Positions 34,307 to 45,496 of a DNA stretch of 64,000 nt are shown here, one piece after another. The translations under genes were made by a program, and so were the position numbers. The stretch comes from Zygaena filipendulae (Eukaryota > Arthropoda > Insecta > Lepidoptera > Zygaenidae). Under the pieces are notes generated by a model that was not told the origin of the DNA, searched no databases, and worked only from the letters and a program-made list of their open reading frames with translations. Every line of letters starts with the position of its first letter. Position 1 is the first letter of the stretch. The stretch lies in contig OU015675.1 of NCBI GenBank assembly GCA_907165275.2, forward strand, positions 2,869,501 to 2,933,500, written 5' to 3'.

Positions 34307-35600
34307 TAAAGACAGATAGGAATCTGACAGCATTTTGAGGGGTCGTTAGAGATCCACCAATCACAGAGCCCGACAGAGCCACAGATAAAATATTAGTGTT
34401 GTCCATGTCGATAAACTTTATCGATACTAGGGATGGGATCCTGTGCTCGTATCGATGGTATTATAGCTTGATAGGATTAAATATTTTTTTTTATTTTAAG
34501 AGTGTGACTGACTTGTATATGTTTTTCTCTAAACATGTTAATGAACTGATTGTGTTTAGAGAAAAACATAAACAAGAACAAATAAAACTCATAAATTTCC
34601 TAAAAACTTTATCTTTAATTAAGTATATAAATGTTATTAACATTACTTATACTATTAAGGATAACAACAGCCATCTTTGTTAATTGTAAATTATTATACT
34701 AGACATAAATAGGCAAATAACAGTTATCAGCTTGATTTTATTAGGAAATTTCGTAAACAAACCGTTCCCAAATTAGTAAACAAGAAAATAATCAGTAAAT
34801 ATCATAGAAGTAATAAATAGCTAGTTATGAAAATGCTGTTACATTGATACACCAACTCCTAAAATTCGTGTGTATTTCAAATAAATCAAATAAATGCGTT
34901 TCATAATTTGTTTTATAGAGTAGGAAAAAATGGTTTGATATTTTACTTCAAACCAAGACACGCCAGACAAAAACTGTGAAGCGAAAATGGTTTCCATGTT
35001 TCATCACAAAATTAATCACTGTTCATACTTCTGAATCTTATATTCTGACCTAACTTTATTTTTGTAACTCTCCATTGTTTTCTTCTTGACATGAATAGAG
35101 CGCCTACCTACCAAAGGCGTCTGTTGCCATATTGAAAAAAAAAGAACTCAAAAGGCAATCAACTAAAATGATTACCGTTGTGTTATATACGTTGTACGTT
35201 ACGTTGACGTTGATTGCTCTAAAGCGACCAAAAATTTTTTTAAGAAATTACCAAATATCTATGAAGCTTTTGAGAGTAATAATCCAAATAGTTTAATATT
35301 TCCTGTATTAGAAAACGAATTTGTTTCATGATAGCATCCTTTCATATAGACTCTCAATTTACTAATGTCACCAGCAGGGTAATTATGTAACTTTTGTTGT
35401 TATCATATTTCAGTTTAAATCAGAAAAATTGCGATTTTGTGATTAATTAATCATGTTTAGGCAGATTCAACTTTTGAAGTATGATAATTTTGGTTGATTA
35501 CTAGATATTTTAGGTGTCAAAACCTGCATAGTATGTATTGTAATCGCAAAACCGCCATGTTTTTGATTGCGACCGAAAAATTATAGAAACAAAAGTTACA
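34307..35600. other. No supported gene
   Basis: A 95-aa frame at 34396 is AT-rich and unrecognised, with a short inverted pair GTTTTTCTCTAAACATGTTA / TGTTTAGAGAAAAACA near 34519 and 34553. No repeat family was identified. Confidence 0.35.
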
Positions 35601-35605
35601 TAATA

Positions 35606-35718
35606 GGCCCTCAACTTTCCGGGCGAGCAGCTCCGCGAACCGTTGACATGTCGGTCGAAGCACTGCTTCCGCCATGTCTCGCATAGTCTTCGATACAGGT
35701 CGACTATCCCCATGCCTC
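35606..35718 (-). other. Possible exon, unassigned
   Basis: On the minus strand a TTTTTATTACAG acceptor precedes a GC-richer open stretch. One frame reads M-R-D-M-A-E-A-V-L-R-P then F-A-E-L-L-A-R-K-V-E-G. No convincing donor or partner exon was found, so it may be a transposon fragment. Confidence 0.22.
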
Positions 35719-36639
35719 TTCCTGTAATAAAAATCATTGCAAAATGTGAAAATTTCCTACTGTGTTGACAAAATAATATTTTGGCAGTACAACTACCCTA
35801 ATTGTCTTATTGTTAAATGTAATACTTTTATAATTATATTTTCTTTCTGTGAATTGCATGCGATACAATATACATGTCCTTACTTCTTGCATTTAAACAT
35901 TATGTATACAAAACACTATGTGTATAAAAGCAGGCAGCAGAAAACGCACAGCCCATCTACAGTTCATACCATCGAGTGCGATAAAACAAAGTATAGTAAC
36001 CTATGTTAGGATAAAACTTTATGGAAGGCACCTGTCATCAAAACACCAATAAATTCCGTTAAGTAGCTCTTGTATGGTACAAGTATAAAACAAATCAAAA
36101 CCATTTCTAAAAATCAATGTTTTGAGTTCTGCTAGTGTATGAGAGTATAGATAATATATTATCAGTATTTTAGTTGTTGGGGATTAAAGAGTTGCTGTAT
36201 ATAAAATAAGCGATCCACCCCGGCGTCGCACGGGAGCATTTTCGAGGAAAGAGCTTAGCTTGATTTCTTCCGAAATCTTTAACAATTATTATCGTTATAT
36301 TTCACTTTTTTCTTGAGTCAATCTATCTATTGACGAGAAATTAAAATCCGTTGCGTAGTTTAAAAAATTAGATTAGTTTAAAAGATAAACGTACAGAGGG
36401 ACAGACGGCAGGAGGCGACTTTGTTTTATACATACTATGTAGAAATATAAATATACCTTTAAGCTCAAATGTAGCATCATTCAATTACGCTCTCTAGGCA
36501 TCATCCCGAAAACTCTTTATGCAGCTTGGAAGGTGGATCACTGGTCACAAAGAAGTATTTCTGGAATTCCCCGTCTATGACATAGCTTCACCCACATTCT
36601 GAAATTTAAAAAAAACACGATTATGACTCTAGCTGTTCC

Positions 36640-36990
36640 TTGCGTTAATTTTGAAGTTCCCGCGATCCCTTTCGGTATCCTTGAGAACGTGTGTGCAACA
36701 TTTTATGAGGATTGGTAGAATAGTTAATGTGTGAAAGCGTAACAAACTCACATTCACATTTATTTATAGTATTATTATTTAACTAGCTGTACCCCGCGGT
36801 TTCACCCGCGTGAGTTTCAGAATTCCCGCAGGAACTATTTTTTTTTAAATAAAAGTAGCCTAAGTTACTTCTTATAACATTAGCTAGCTGCCAGTGAAAG
36901 TCCTGTTAAAATCGGTCTATCCGTTTCAGAGATTAGCTGGAACCAACAGACAAACAAAAATTTAAAAATGTTTTTTTTTCTAATATAAGT
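36640..36990 (-). mobile_element. Two Lep1-like Helitron copies
   Basis: A degraded copy at about 36633-36775 is followed by a clearer one starting CTAGCTGTACCCCGCGG at 36783, with AATTCCCGCAGGAACT and TAAAAGTAGCCTAAGTTAC. They lie in the same orientation. Confidence 0.65.
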
Positions 36991-37244
36991 ACCGTTAATA
37001 CTTTTATAATATGCATTTAGTGAAAGCTGTTAATTTGGAATTACAAACAGACAGTTCAATTTTACCTATATGTATATACTAGATCTATAGACTAGCTATT
37101 CGCTACGGTTTCATCTGCGTTAATTCAGAGTTACATGCTACACATGCACACAATATTATTGTTACGTGTATAACTAATACTGAATGCATATTATATTTCT
37201 CAATTCTATCGTGAGTAAGAAATATGGATTGGATTTTCAGCTGA

Positions 37245-37394
37245 GACCCAACCACAGTCGCACTGTTGGCGGCGATGATGATGATGATTGCATCAGTTCC
37301 TGGGGAACTGAAGTAGTTGTCGCCGTCGATGTCGTTGTCGCCATCGCCAGGGCCGGGCCGGTGCCGCGTGCGACAAACATTCGAGTTCATGTCT
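37245..37394 (-). other. Possible exon, paralogous to 38372-38455
   Basis: The minus strand has an acceptor (TTTTTTTTCAG) followed by M-N-S-N-V-C-R-T-R-H and a Gly-Asp-rich open stretch. The preceding intron sequence and the first 25 exon bases match those of 38372-38455, which suggests an exon duplication. No gene family was recognised. Confidence 0.3.
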
Positions 37395-37889
37395 GAAAAA
37401 AAACGATGATCAAATGTTATGTGGCACATATTTTCGCATTGCGATAATATTTTTCGTCTACACTTTTAGCTCCCCTGAAGATGTTTTCTCCTTTCCAGTT
37501 CGAGATGGTATGTGTACAGTAAAAAAATGCATTATTTTGTATCTCTAGTTTGACACTGCTTAGTAGGTTCTTTTTACTACGAAAAAATAATACTTTATAA
37601 TCAAAATTTGAACACTTTGTCACTAGACATGTTCACAAATAGTCCTTTTTCATTTTAGATATTATCGTTCGTATAAATGATAGAATGTACATATTATCAC
37701 TAATCACTACATATTATACAACAAAGTCCCTCGTTGCGTTTTGTCTGTTTGTTCACGATATACTCGAAGATTAAGTAACTGATTTTCATTCGGTTTTCAC
37801 CACTCGATAGAGTGATCCATTAGGAAAGTTTAGGTATATGGATTGCCAAAGTTGTGTAAATTAGTTGAAAAATAAGTGTCGGACAAAGT

Positions 37890-38268
37890 ACAACTCGATC
37901 ATCATGAAATTTTGCATACACGTTTTCAGGAATAGGTACCAAGAAAGACAAAGTACTTTTTACTCCGGAGTTCTCGCAAGATCTCCAAAATTAATGCGGG
38001 TGAAACCGCGAGGAACAGCTAGTAATAGATATTTTAAAGTGGTCATAGTTGAGTGCACTTTTATCTTTGTATAAAAGATATATTTTGGAAAAAGTATTTT
38101 GTTACGCTTTTGCGATTTAATTACTCAACCGATCATGAAATTTTGCATATGTACACCTTGTCAGGGGTACAGAGAAAGACATAATTATATGGTACTTTTT
38201 ACTCTGGAATTCCCGCAGGATCTCCAAAATTAATGAGAGTGAAACCGCGCGGAACAGCTAGTAATAAA
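37890..38268 (+). mobile_element. Two tandem Lep1-like Helitron copies
   Basis: The copies end CGGGTGAAACCGCGAGGAACAGCTAGT near 38022 and GAGTGAAACCGCGCGGAACAGCTAGT near 38263. Both share ATCATGAAATTTTGCATA. Their 5' ends are diverged. Confidence 0.7.
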
Positions 38269-38371
38269 TATTTTAAAGCTGTCATGGTTGGGTACATTTT
38301 TCCGAGTACCTTTGTACAAGAGATATATTTACAAAGTAGGTATCAGAAATACACTGGCACTCTTACTGTGT

Positions 38372-38455
38372 TTGGAGAGAGCTGCGCTGTGTGAGGGCTG
38401 TGCTGTCGTCTTCGTCATCGGTCGCGTTGCTGTGAGCGATGAATAATCGAGTCCA
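38372..38455 (-). other. Possible exon with clean splice signals
   Basis: The minus strand shows a TTTTTTTAG acceptor, about 84 bases with two open frames, and a GTAAGAG donor. It shares its 5' part with 37245-37394. It is too short to assign. Confidence 0.3.
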
Positions 38456-38871
38456 TGTAAACCTAAAAAAAGATTATGATCAAATGAAATAAAAAGAAAG
38501 TTGGGACAATCGTAGTATATTTTTATTTAGGAAAAATTAAACAAACAATAAAAATGACAATCCGGCCAAGTAAATGTCAGATCTATTCTCAGTAGTTCAA
38601 TCAACAGTTTAATTGATTGAAAAAATCAACGTGTAATCAATCGGAAATTTAACGTTAATAATAAAGTTAATTCTAGAAAATATTCTAACTGTATTTTTAA
38701 CCAACTTCCATAAAGGGGGAGGTTCTGAATTCGGCTGTATGTATGTTTTTTTTTAAAGAATTTATAATAAGGTCACTAATTTTACTATCATGGAGATGTT
38801 ACGAGGAGGTTTTTGTAATAGACATTAGTCTTAAAAGATAAATACAGAAAACTATTCAATTTATTTGTACA

Positions 38872-39066
38872 TTAGCTGTTCCCCGCAGTTTTACCCGCGG
38901 TAATTTCATAGTCCGCGCGGGAATTCCGAGATAAAAAGTTATGTCCTTCTCTGTACCCCTATCAACGTGCATGCAAAATTTCGTGATGATCGGTTGAGCC
39001 GTTAAGGTGTGAAAGCATAACAAACAAACAAATAAACAAACTCTCTTTCGCATTTATAGTAATAAC
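38872..39066 (-). mobile_element. Lep1-like Helitron
   Basis: It carries TTCCCCGCAGTTTTACCCGCGG, AATTCCGAGATAAAAAG and the 5' terminus TTTCGCATTTATAGTAATA in reverse. Confidence 0.7.
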
Positions 39067-39166
39067 CTAGTATATTACTATTAATAATTATCAAACATCG
39101 TAATTTATTTCTTAAATAGTCAGTTTTTTTATTGATCTAGGTAAAAAAAATATAATCTGTAAATCC

Positions 39167-39352
39167 TTACTAATATTATAAATGCGAAATTGAGTTTGTT
39201 TGTTACGCTTTCACGCTTTAACGTCTGAACAGATATTCATGAAATTTTGCATACATGTTTTCAGGGGTACAGAGAAGGTAGATACATTTAACCCATAATT
39301 CCCGCGGGAACTCCGAAATTACCTTGGATGAAACCGCAGGGCACAGCTAGTA
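39167..39352 (+). mobile_element. Lep1-like Helitron, near full length
   Basis: The copy starts TTACTAATATTATAAATGCG and ends with GGATGAAACCGCAGGGCACAGCTAGT. It is in the opposite orientation to its left neighbour. Confidence 0.75.
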
Positions 39353-39797
39353 GATAAATAAGTACCATAGCTCAATTATTATTATCAAAGACTTTAAACT
39401 ATTTTTAAAAACTCTATAATTGGATATGGTTGCTGGCATTAAAGTATATTCTACTTGGTTTTTTCTAAATTACATAACCAACACACCATCCAGATATCTG
39501 CATTTTGCACAACTCTATACTCATAAGTTTTTTCATGGTAGTTACTTGGCTACCATGAAAATCCTTCCAACTCCGTTTAGTCATTTTAGCAGAATGCACA
39601 TAACATGCATACAGACAAAAGAAACACAAAATTGAAATGCAAAAATAATTATTTTGGACTGCTGAAGCAAGAACCTAGTGCAATAATATCCTTATAGAAT
39701 CCCTAAATAAAGTTTTTAACGTACAGAAATACAGAATAGTTCAAGTGGAGTTTGTAAGAAAATGAATTCATTTCATTAAGAGTTCCAAGCAAATTAC

Positions 39798-39878
39798 CTG
39801 TATGATCAACTGGCCTTTTTTGAGTTACAGCAGCTCTTAGTTCAGGACAACGCTTCTTTTCATTAAAACCTTCAAACA
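39798..39878 (-). pseudogene. THAP-type second exon (relic)
   Basis: On the minus strand the acceptor TTTTATAG and donor GTAATTTG enclose 81 bases. They read F-E-G-F-N-E-K-K-R-C-P-E-L-R-A-A-V. The start of this exon is homologous to 43889 and below. It would supply the end of a THAP finger whose first part is at 40301-40461. Confidence 0.5.
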
Positions 39879-40211
39879 CTATAAAATTAAAAAGATTTTT
39901 AATTTTTTTGAACTTGATTACTCAGACACTTTTTTGCTATGTATGTAGCTTAGTTACTCTGGAGTATATGACAAAAAAATTATATAATTATAATGCAACA
40001 TCTTTACAGCGTTGCTATTACAATTGTAATCAATCATACTATATTTCTATAGATATTTTAATATCATATCAGCTTAGACACTTACCAATACTAACGGGCT
40101 TTGAGGGCTTGCCAACCCTTATCTCTTCTTGGGTAAAAAAGGTTGAAATAGCATTTATTTTGCCATTTACCTCCCAATTTTGTATAATTTTCAAAGTGCA
40201 GTTTACATATT

Positions 40212-40389
40212 CATTGAGAAATCCTTTTAACACCAATAATTTTAATTCCAGGTGATTTACTAACTAGAATATCATGCAAAGTATCTGTTAAATGGTTATC
40301 CATTGAGAAATCCTTTTAACACCAATAATTTTAATTCCAGGTGATTTACTAACTAGAATATCATGCAAAGTATCTGTTAAATGGTTATC
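40212..40389. repeat. Exact 89-bp tandem duplication inside the THAP relic
   Basis: Positions 40212-40300 and 40301-40389 are the same 89 bases in direct tandem (start CATTGAGAAATCC, end ATGGTTATC). As 89 is not a multiple of three, it destroys the THAP frame. Identity suggests a recent event. Confidence 0.9.
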
Positions 40390-40461
40390 AATAGGGAAAC
40401 AATATAATTTGTTGTTGCCCTTATTTGAACAGCTAGGGATCATGCAGTTTTTGTAGGGCAT
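40301..40461 (-). pseudogene. THAP zinc-finger exon, broken
   Basis: From ATG 40461 on the minus strand: M-P-Y-K-N-C-M-I-P-S-C, then N-K-L-Y-C-F-P-I-D. These are the first Cys pair and the F-P block of a THAP DNA-binding domain. An acceptor-like TTATTTACAG precedes it. The frame then runs into the 89-bp duplication. A second copy lies at 43960-44090. THAP domains occur in P-element transposases and in many insect nuclear proteins, and the rest of the protein is not here. Confidence 0.6.
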
Positions 40462-40738
40462 TGTCTGTAAATAAAGAAAAAAGTCCATTAGGCATCTGAA
40501 ACTAGATATATGAAAACTAAAGTGATTTTGGGATATATATTTTGCTACACAAAATAATACAAAAAGTATTTCAAAATATATACCCACTAATAAATGGAAA
40601 AGTTGAGGTGGTTCTTTAAATCAAATCAAATATTCTTTTTTAAAAAATAGATTTAACAATAATTAAAATTTAAAAATGAAATAAGTAAAAAGTAATAAAT
40701 GAAACAGAAAAAAGGGGTTGCCTCATTACTTAAAAGAT

Positions 40739-40850
40739 ATTTGGACATAGATAAGCAATAGTGTGTTAACCCACACTGGAGAAATTTTGAGTAAATCGTG
40801 TTTTAAAAGTAGGAGCGCCATTTTGTATCAACATTTTCTTTTTTTAAATG
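40739..40850. repeat. Dispersed repeat shared with 2183-2290
   Basis: TTTGGACATAGATAAGCAAT through AGGAGCGCCATTTTGTATCAAC matches the early copy, with a small insertion of AAATC. Confidence 0.7.
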
Positions 40851-40855
40851 TTGAT

Positions 40856-41605
40856 AACGCGTTAATTTCGGAGATCCCGCGGATTCCGGAATAAGAGGTA
40901 GCCTATGTTCTTTTCCATGTCAAAGGAAAAGAACATAGGCTACCTAGATTGAGTAACAAACATCCACACTTCCACAATTATAGGTAACTAGCTGTGCCCC
41001 GCGGATTCACCCGCGGTAGTTTTGGAGTTCCCGCGGGAATTCCGGGATAAAAAGTACCCTATGTCTTTTTCTGTACCCCTGACAACGTGCATGCCAAATT
41101 TCATCCAAATCCGTTCAGCCGTTTTTGCGTGATTGAGTAACAAACATCCAAACATCCACACTTTCACATTTATAATATTAGTAGGACTAGCTGTGCCCTG
41201 CGGTCTCACCCGCGGTAAATTCGGAGTTCCCGCGGGAGTTCCGGGATAAAAAGTACCCTATGTCCTTCTCTGTACCCCAAATTTCATCCAAATCCGTTCA
41301 GCCGTTTTTGCGTGATTGAGTAACAAACATCCAAATATCCACACTTTCACATTTATAATATTAGAAAGAAAGAAAGAAAAGGCATTTATTTGGACACAGA
41401 GACAACACAATTACAATTATTTTATACAAACATGATTTAACAAAAAAAAGTATATAGTTATATATATGACAATATTATGAGACAATGTTAGTAGGACTAG
41501 CTGTGCCCCATGGTTTCACCCGCGGTAATTTGGGAGTTCCCGCGGGAATTCCGGGATAAAAAGTACCTTATGTCCTTCTCTGTACCCCTGACGACGTGCA
41601 TGCCA
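40856..41605 (-). mobile_element. Cluster of four Lep1-like Helitron copies, one split by an insertion
   Basis: A damaged copy (40856-40983) is followed by 40985-41186, 41187-41366 and 41490-41605, all in one orientation and joined nearly end to end. The hairpin CCCGCGG-TTTCACC-CCGCGG and CTAG recur in each. Head-to-tail arrays are a known product of Helitron rolling-circle transposition. The ...ATATTAG end of the third copy continues as TTAGTAGGA only at 41487, after a foreign 120-bp insert. Confidence 0.8.
41367..41486 (-). repeat. 5'-truncated LINE tail inserted in a Helitron copy
   Basis: AAAGAAAGAAAGAAAAGGCATTTATTT is, on the minus strand, an AAATAAATGCC end followed by TTTC repeats. 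It splits the Lep1-like terminus, with a short TTAG on both sides as possible target duplication. The same type of tail is on the plus strand at 42437-42471. Confidence 0.6.
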
Positions 41606-42289
41606 AATTTAAACCAAATTCAACCGTTTTTGCGTGATCTAAACATCAACAATCATCTAAGCATTTTTTTTAATATCTCGAGTTCCAGATGGAATTTCGA
41701 AAAAATCAAAACATGAGTATCTAAGTTAGACCCTTAGCAATACAACAAAAGAAACCACATTCATTTTGGTGAAGCAGGTTTTACGTAGCATGAATACAAA
41801 CATAAAACGGTATTTTTTACTTCTATATCACTCATAGTGTCGCCTAAATTTATTTTTCTAATTTATCTCCCAGGGATATATAATATATGGCTTTCTAATG
41901 TTGAAATAATGTTTTAGATCGGTCCAGTGGTTTTTGAGTTGAATCGTAACAAACATACAAACAAAAAGTCAAATCTTTCCTCTTTATAATATTTGTATAG
42001 ATATACAAAATTAATTTCATTGCTTATATATTAACTGGTTTTTCCTTGTGTATTCTATGTATGGTATCATTTATATTATGTATTGTATCCAGTATCGTAT
42101 AGGTATATCGTATTATGTCATTTTTGTATTTAGTAATTTATGTATTAGGTATAATCAGATCCGAGACGTCACGTATTTATATATATATATTGTTATTTTA
42201 TTTTATTTTTTTGTTTAGTTTTATATAGGTACATTTTGTTTTTTATTGTAATTTTCATTTTATAGTTTATTTTTTTAGTTTTAATTTTA

Positions 42290-42471
42290 TTTATTTTTTA
42301 CCGTGGTTCCGGCTGAAAACCAGCGCTGCCTCACACTGTTAAGTGTGTGAGATAGCATTATGCTGAGCCGGGACCATTTTGTCAACATTTTTGTATTGTT
42401 TTTTAATGCAGTTGTATATTATGTGTTGGTTGACAAATAAATTTATTTTCTTTCTTTCTTTCTTTCTTTCC
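42290..42471 (+). repeat. LINE 3' UTR with TTTC microsatellite tail
   Basis: ACCGTGGTTCCGGCTGAAAA, then ATGCTGAGCCGGGACCATTTTG, then GACAAATAAATTTATTTTC and TTTC repeats. The pattern is a non-LTR 3' end, 5'-truncated, and convergent with the insert at 41367. Confidence 0.6.
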
Positions 42472-42682
42472 ATGTACAGACATCGACCTGTTACAATTTT
42501 ATTATAATATGTATAGATATTTTATATTCAAACTTATAAACAAGTAATTGATAAACAAAAATCACATAAAATACAAACTTAGGAGATATAAATTATACTT
42601 TAATACACATAAATAGACAGTCAGCTGAATAGACAGCTTAAATACAAATAACAATAGATAGGTATACATAATTACTACATAC

Positions 42683-42888
42683 TAGCTGTTTCCCATGTTG
42701 TCACCTGCAGTAATTTCAGAGATTCTGTGGGAATTCCGGGTTACAATATAGCCTTGGTCACTCATGGATAATGTAGCATTCTAATGGTGGAATAATTTTT
42801 ATAATCGCTTCTGTAGATCCAGAGATTACCCCCTATAAACTTACAAACTAACAAACTTTACCTCTTTATAATAATAGTACCTAGGTAC
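42683..42888 (-). mobile_element. Diverged Lep1-like Helitron copy
   Basis: CTAGCTGTTTCCCATGTTGTCACC with a decayed hairpin, GATTCTGTGGGAATTCCGGG, and CTTTATAATAATAGTA at the end. Confidence 0.6.
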
Positions 42889-43053
42889 CATAGACACATA
42901 GTAACATCGACACATCAGTAGTAGAAGTTAGTAAATAATGATAACTGGGTTAAAAAAAATACTTATATCACAATTACACACAACTAACATGAGAAACCAA
43001 GAGTATAACACAAATTATGGTAAAGATTTACAATGTAATGAATTGTTACTGGA

Positions 43054-43160
43054 TTAGCCTTTGGCAGCCTTGCGGCGATGAATGGACCTGGCGGCTGGCG
43101 CAACATATGGAAATGGGAAACAAATTCCACAAACGATAGCCACGATGTTATAGGAGTTTG
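43054..43160 (-). other. Possible 3' coding fragment, unassigned
   Basis: On the minus strand, about 33 codons read S-Y-N-I-V-A-I-V-C-G-I-C-F-P-F-P-Y then R-S-I-H-R-R-K-A-A-K-G and a TAA at 43056-43054. The composition is coding-like, with one hydrophobic segment and a basic end. No upstream exon was found. It may be a host exon or a retrocopy fragment. Confidence 0.3.
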
Positions 43161-43799
43161 GGATGGAACGCAAACTGATGCATACGTGCATACTGCATTC
43201 TAACCTACGACACCCATACTAACTTAACTTTATACAAAATCTGTAAAAATCTAGAAGATCCGGAGTTTAGATACATAGTATGAAGCCAAAAATAGGTTCA
43301 AATAGTCAGAAATGAAACAATCATGTAAAGTAGAAATTGTAACTCACCAATCTTTTCAGGCGCTGTATTTTACTGTTAGAAGTTAAAATACGTCTAATAA
43401 ATTGAATCCTACGCATAAAAATAATGCTTATAAGTAATAATGCGTATAAATTTAGATTACAAATGCGTAAGTAAGAATTTTTTATAAAATTAAAATCAGA
43501 AATTTTTTAGAAGAAATTTTACAATCTTTTTTAAAATGATGAAAAAGCGTTGATTAAGAAGGCAATGAAAAGTAAATTCATACAGCCAAGTCAGATATTT
43601 ATAAGCAACTCAACTAAACAAAAAATTGAAAGATTCCTATGGTTCAAGGTAACTATGTCGAATCAAATCCAATCAAATCAAATGTTTTTTTTATGACTTT
43701 GGATTGGTTGTTACGATCACTAAATCGTCAGCTGGATAATATCATAACGAACAATTTCTTCTATAAATTACTGTCAGTTTGGAATACAGCCTCTACCTC

Positions 43800-44095
43800 T
43801 ACTACGTTTGTCAAAGTATAGCAATAAAAACATAGCGTGTTACAGCCGCTCTTAGGATAAGGGTTCTGTTCATCAAAACACTTCAAACACTGTAAAATTA
43901 AAAAAATTAAGACAATAATAATATTTTTTAATATTATTTCACTAGGTACTATAATTATGCTTTGGGAAATCCTTTTAACACCACTGATCTTAACACCAGG
44001 TTTACTAAATAGAATATCATGCCAAGCATCTGCCAAACGGTTGTCCGTAGGGAAACGATATAATTTATTGTTGCCCTTGGATGGACAAAGTACTC
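43800..44095 (-). pseudogene. Second THAP relic
   Basis: Minus-strand codons C-P-S-K-G-N-N-K-L-Y-R-F-P-T-D-N-R-L-A-D are near identical to the 40-kb relic. They are followed by W-H-D-I-L and an intron-like gap. A second exon then begins at 43889 after TTTTACAG. No first Cys pair or full frame is preserved. The two relics arose by duplication. Confidence 0.6.
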
Positions 44096-44129
44096 TATGT
44101 CCTTCTTTGTACCCCTGACAGTAGTTTAC

Positions 44130-44312
44130 GGTGATTAGCTGTTCCCCGCATTAATTTTGGAGTTCCCGCAGGAATTCTGGGATAAAAACTATCCTATCTT
44201 GTTGGATCATATTATAGATGTTCACAAAATTTTATCAAAATCCGTTCAGTAGTTTCGGAGTCCATCACGGACAAACAACGTGACACGTGATTTATATATT
44301 ATTAAGATAAGA
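44130..44312 (-). mobile_element. Truncated Lep1-like Helitron copy
   Basis: TTAGCTGTTCCCCGCATTAATTTTGGAG followed by GGAATTCTGGGATAAAAAC and CCGTTCAGTAGTTTCGGAG. The hairpin's distal arm is lost. Confidence 0.6.
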
Positions 44313-44781
44313 TAAGATTATGTATAATTATGGCGGTGATTGCATACATGATACGATCTATATTTGAACTGCAAGTCAGCAGAAAAAAGGCAGTTTTCTT
44401 ACAATTTTATTCCAGCCAATAAAACTGCATCGCAATTATCAATCATTACCTACCCGCTATCTTAATCTTCAAGGTTGTGATTGCAGACGCCTTTTTTAAA
44501 ATTATGTCTACCTCTCTTTAATAATTTCACACAAAAATTAAACGTTAGTAATGCAATCTTATAATTACATAGCTTGCTAAAACAAGCAGTAAGGGTTCCA
44601 TTCTGCATCTTTGAAATCCGATTTAACAGTAAGTTACGTCTCCAAAAACAATAAAAAAAATATATCGCACAAATCTTGTAATCTGTGGCGTAGACACCGT
44701 TCTATCTCTTTCTCTCTAAGGCATTGGTCGTTTTTTTTTCTCTTTCACTCTAAAATTTTGGTCGTTGTATGGATGATTCTA

Positions 44782-44985
44782 AGGCCTGGTCGTGACGTCA
44801 CTAACCGCAAAACCGCCATACAAACTGTCAGAATAGTGACGTCACTCGAAATTTCAACTCAATATATCGCCGTTATTTTTTGATTAAGTACGTAAAAAAA
44901 GAAAAAATACGTGTCCAATATTTTTTAATAATCTACAAGACGGACTAAAACATAAAAATTAGTCTACATGCCCATTCTGATTCAA
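44782..44985. mobile_element. Right half of the 52808-type MITE
   Basis: GGTCGTGACGTCACTAACCGC through CATGCCCATT matches 52952-53135. Two TGACGTCA palindromes (44793-44800 and 44837-44844) are kept. The left half is absent. Confidence 0.75.
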
Positions 44986-45175
44986 CACCATACTACGTAG
45001 ACTGATTTCCGTCTACGTGGACCCAGAGAGAAGGTAATCACTACGTTTTACGTGGACCTTGACCGTGGATGGTACCTTTTTTATAGCAAAATAAAAGCCG
45101 GCCAACATTTCATTTTTATTTTTAACTGTTCCATGGCCATGTAATAAATAAAAAATTTACTGTCGTGTTTCGTTT

Positions 45176-45215
45176 AATAATAATAATAATCTTTATTTCA
45201 GAAGTCCATAGTTCC
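45176..45215 (-). repeat. LINE tail with TTA repeats
   Basis: AATAATAATAATAATCTTTATTTC is, on the minus strand, an AAATAAAG signal followed by ATT repeats, a typical non-LTR 3' end. Confidence 0.5.
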
Positions 45216-45496
45216 ATAGATTACATTTAACAATAATCAATTAATTTTATATTACCTTTATTTATTTACTAATTTAAACTATGACGAAGATTATTAGTTT
45301 CAAAAGGCTAAATGCAAAAATCGCTTAAGCGAAAGTTCGAAAAAAGAAAACAAATACTTGACACTCATTGTCAGTTGAACTTGAAGTTAAAGGCTTGACA
45401 GTTGACAGTAATTACCTATTAATTAAAAAAGTACTCTTGTGACTCTGTGTGGGAACCAGGAATTCACAACACGATAATGTACGACACTGGAATGTA

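Noticed and set aside
40212..40389. CRISPR-like direct repeat
   Set aside because: Only two adjacent copies without spacers in an animal genome. It is a simple tandem duplication.
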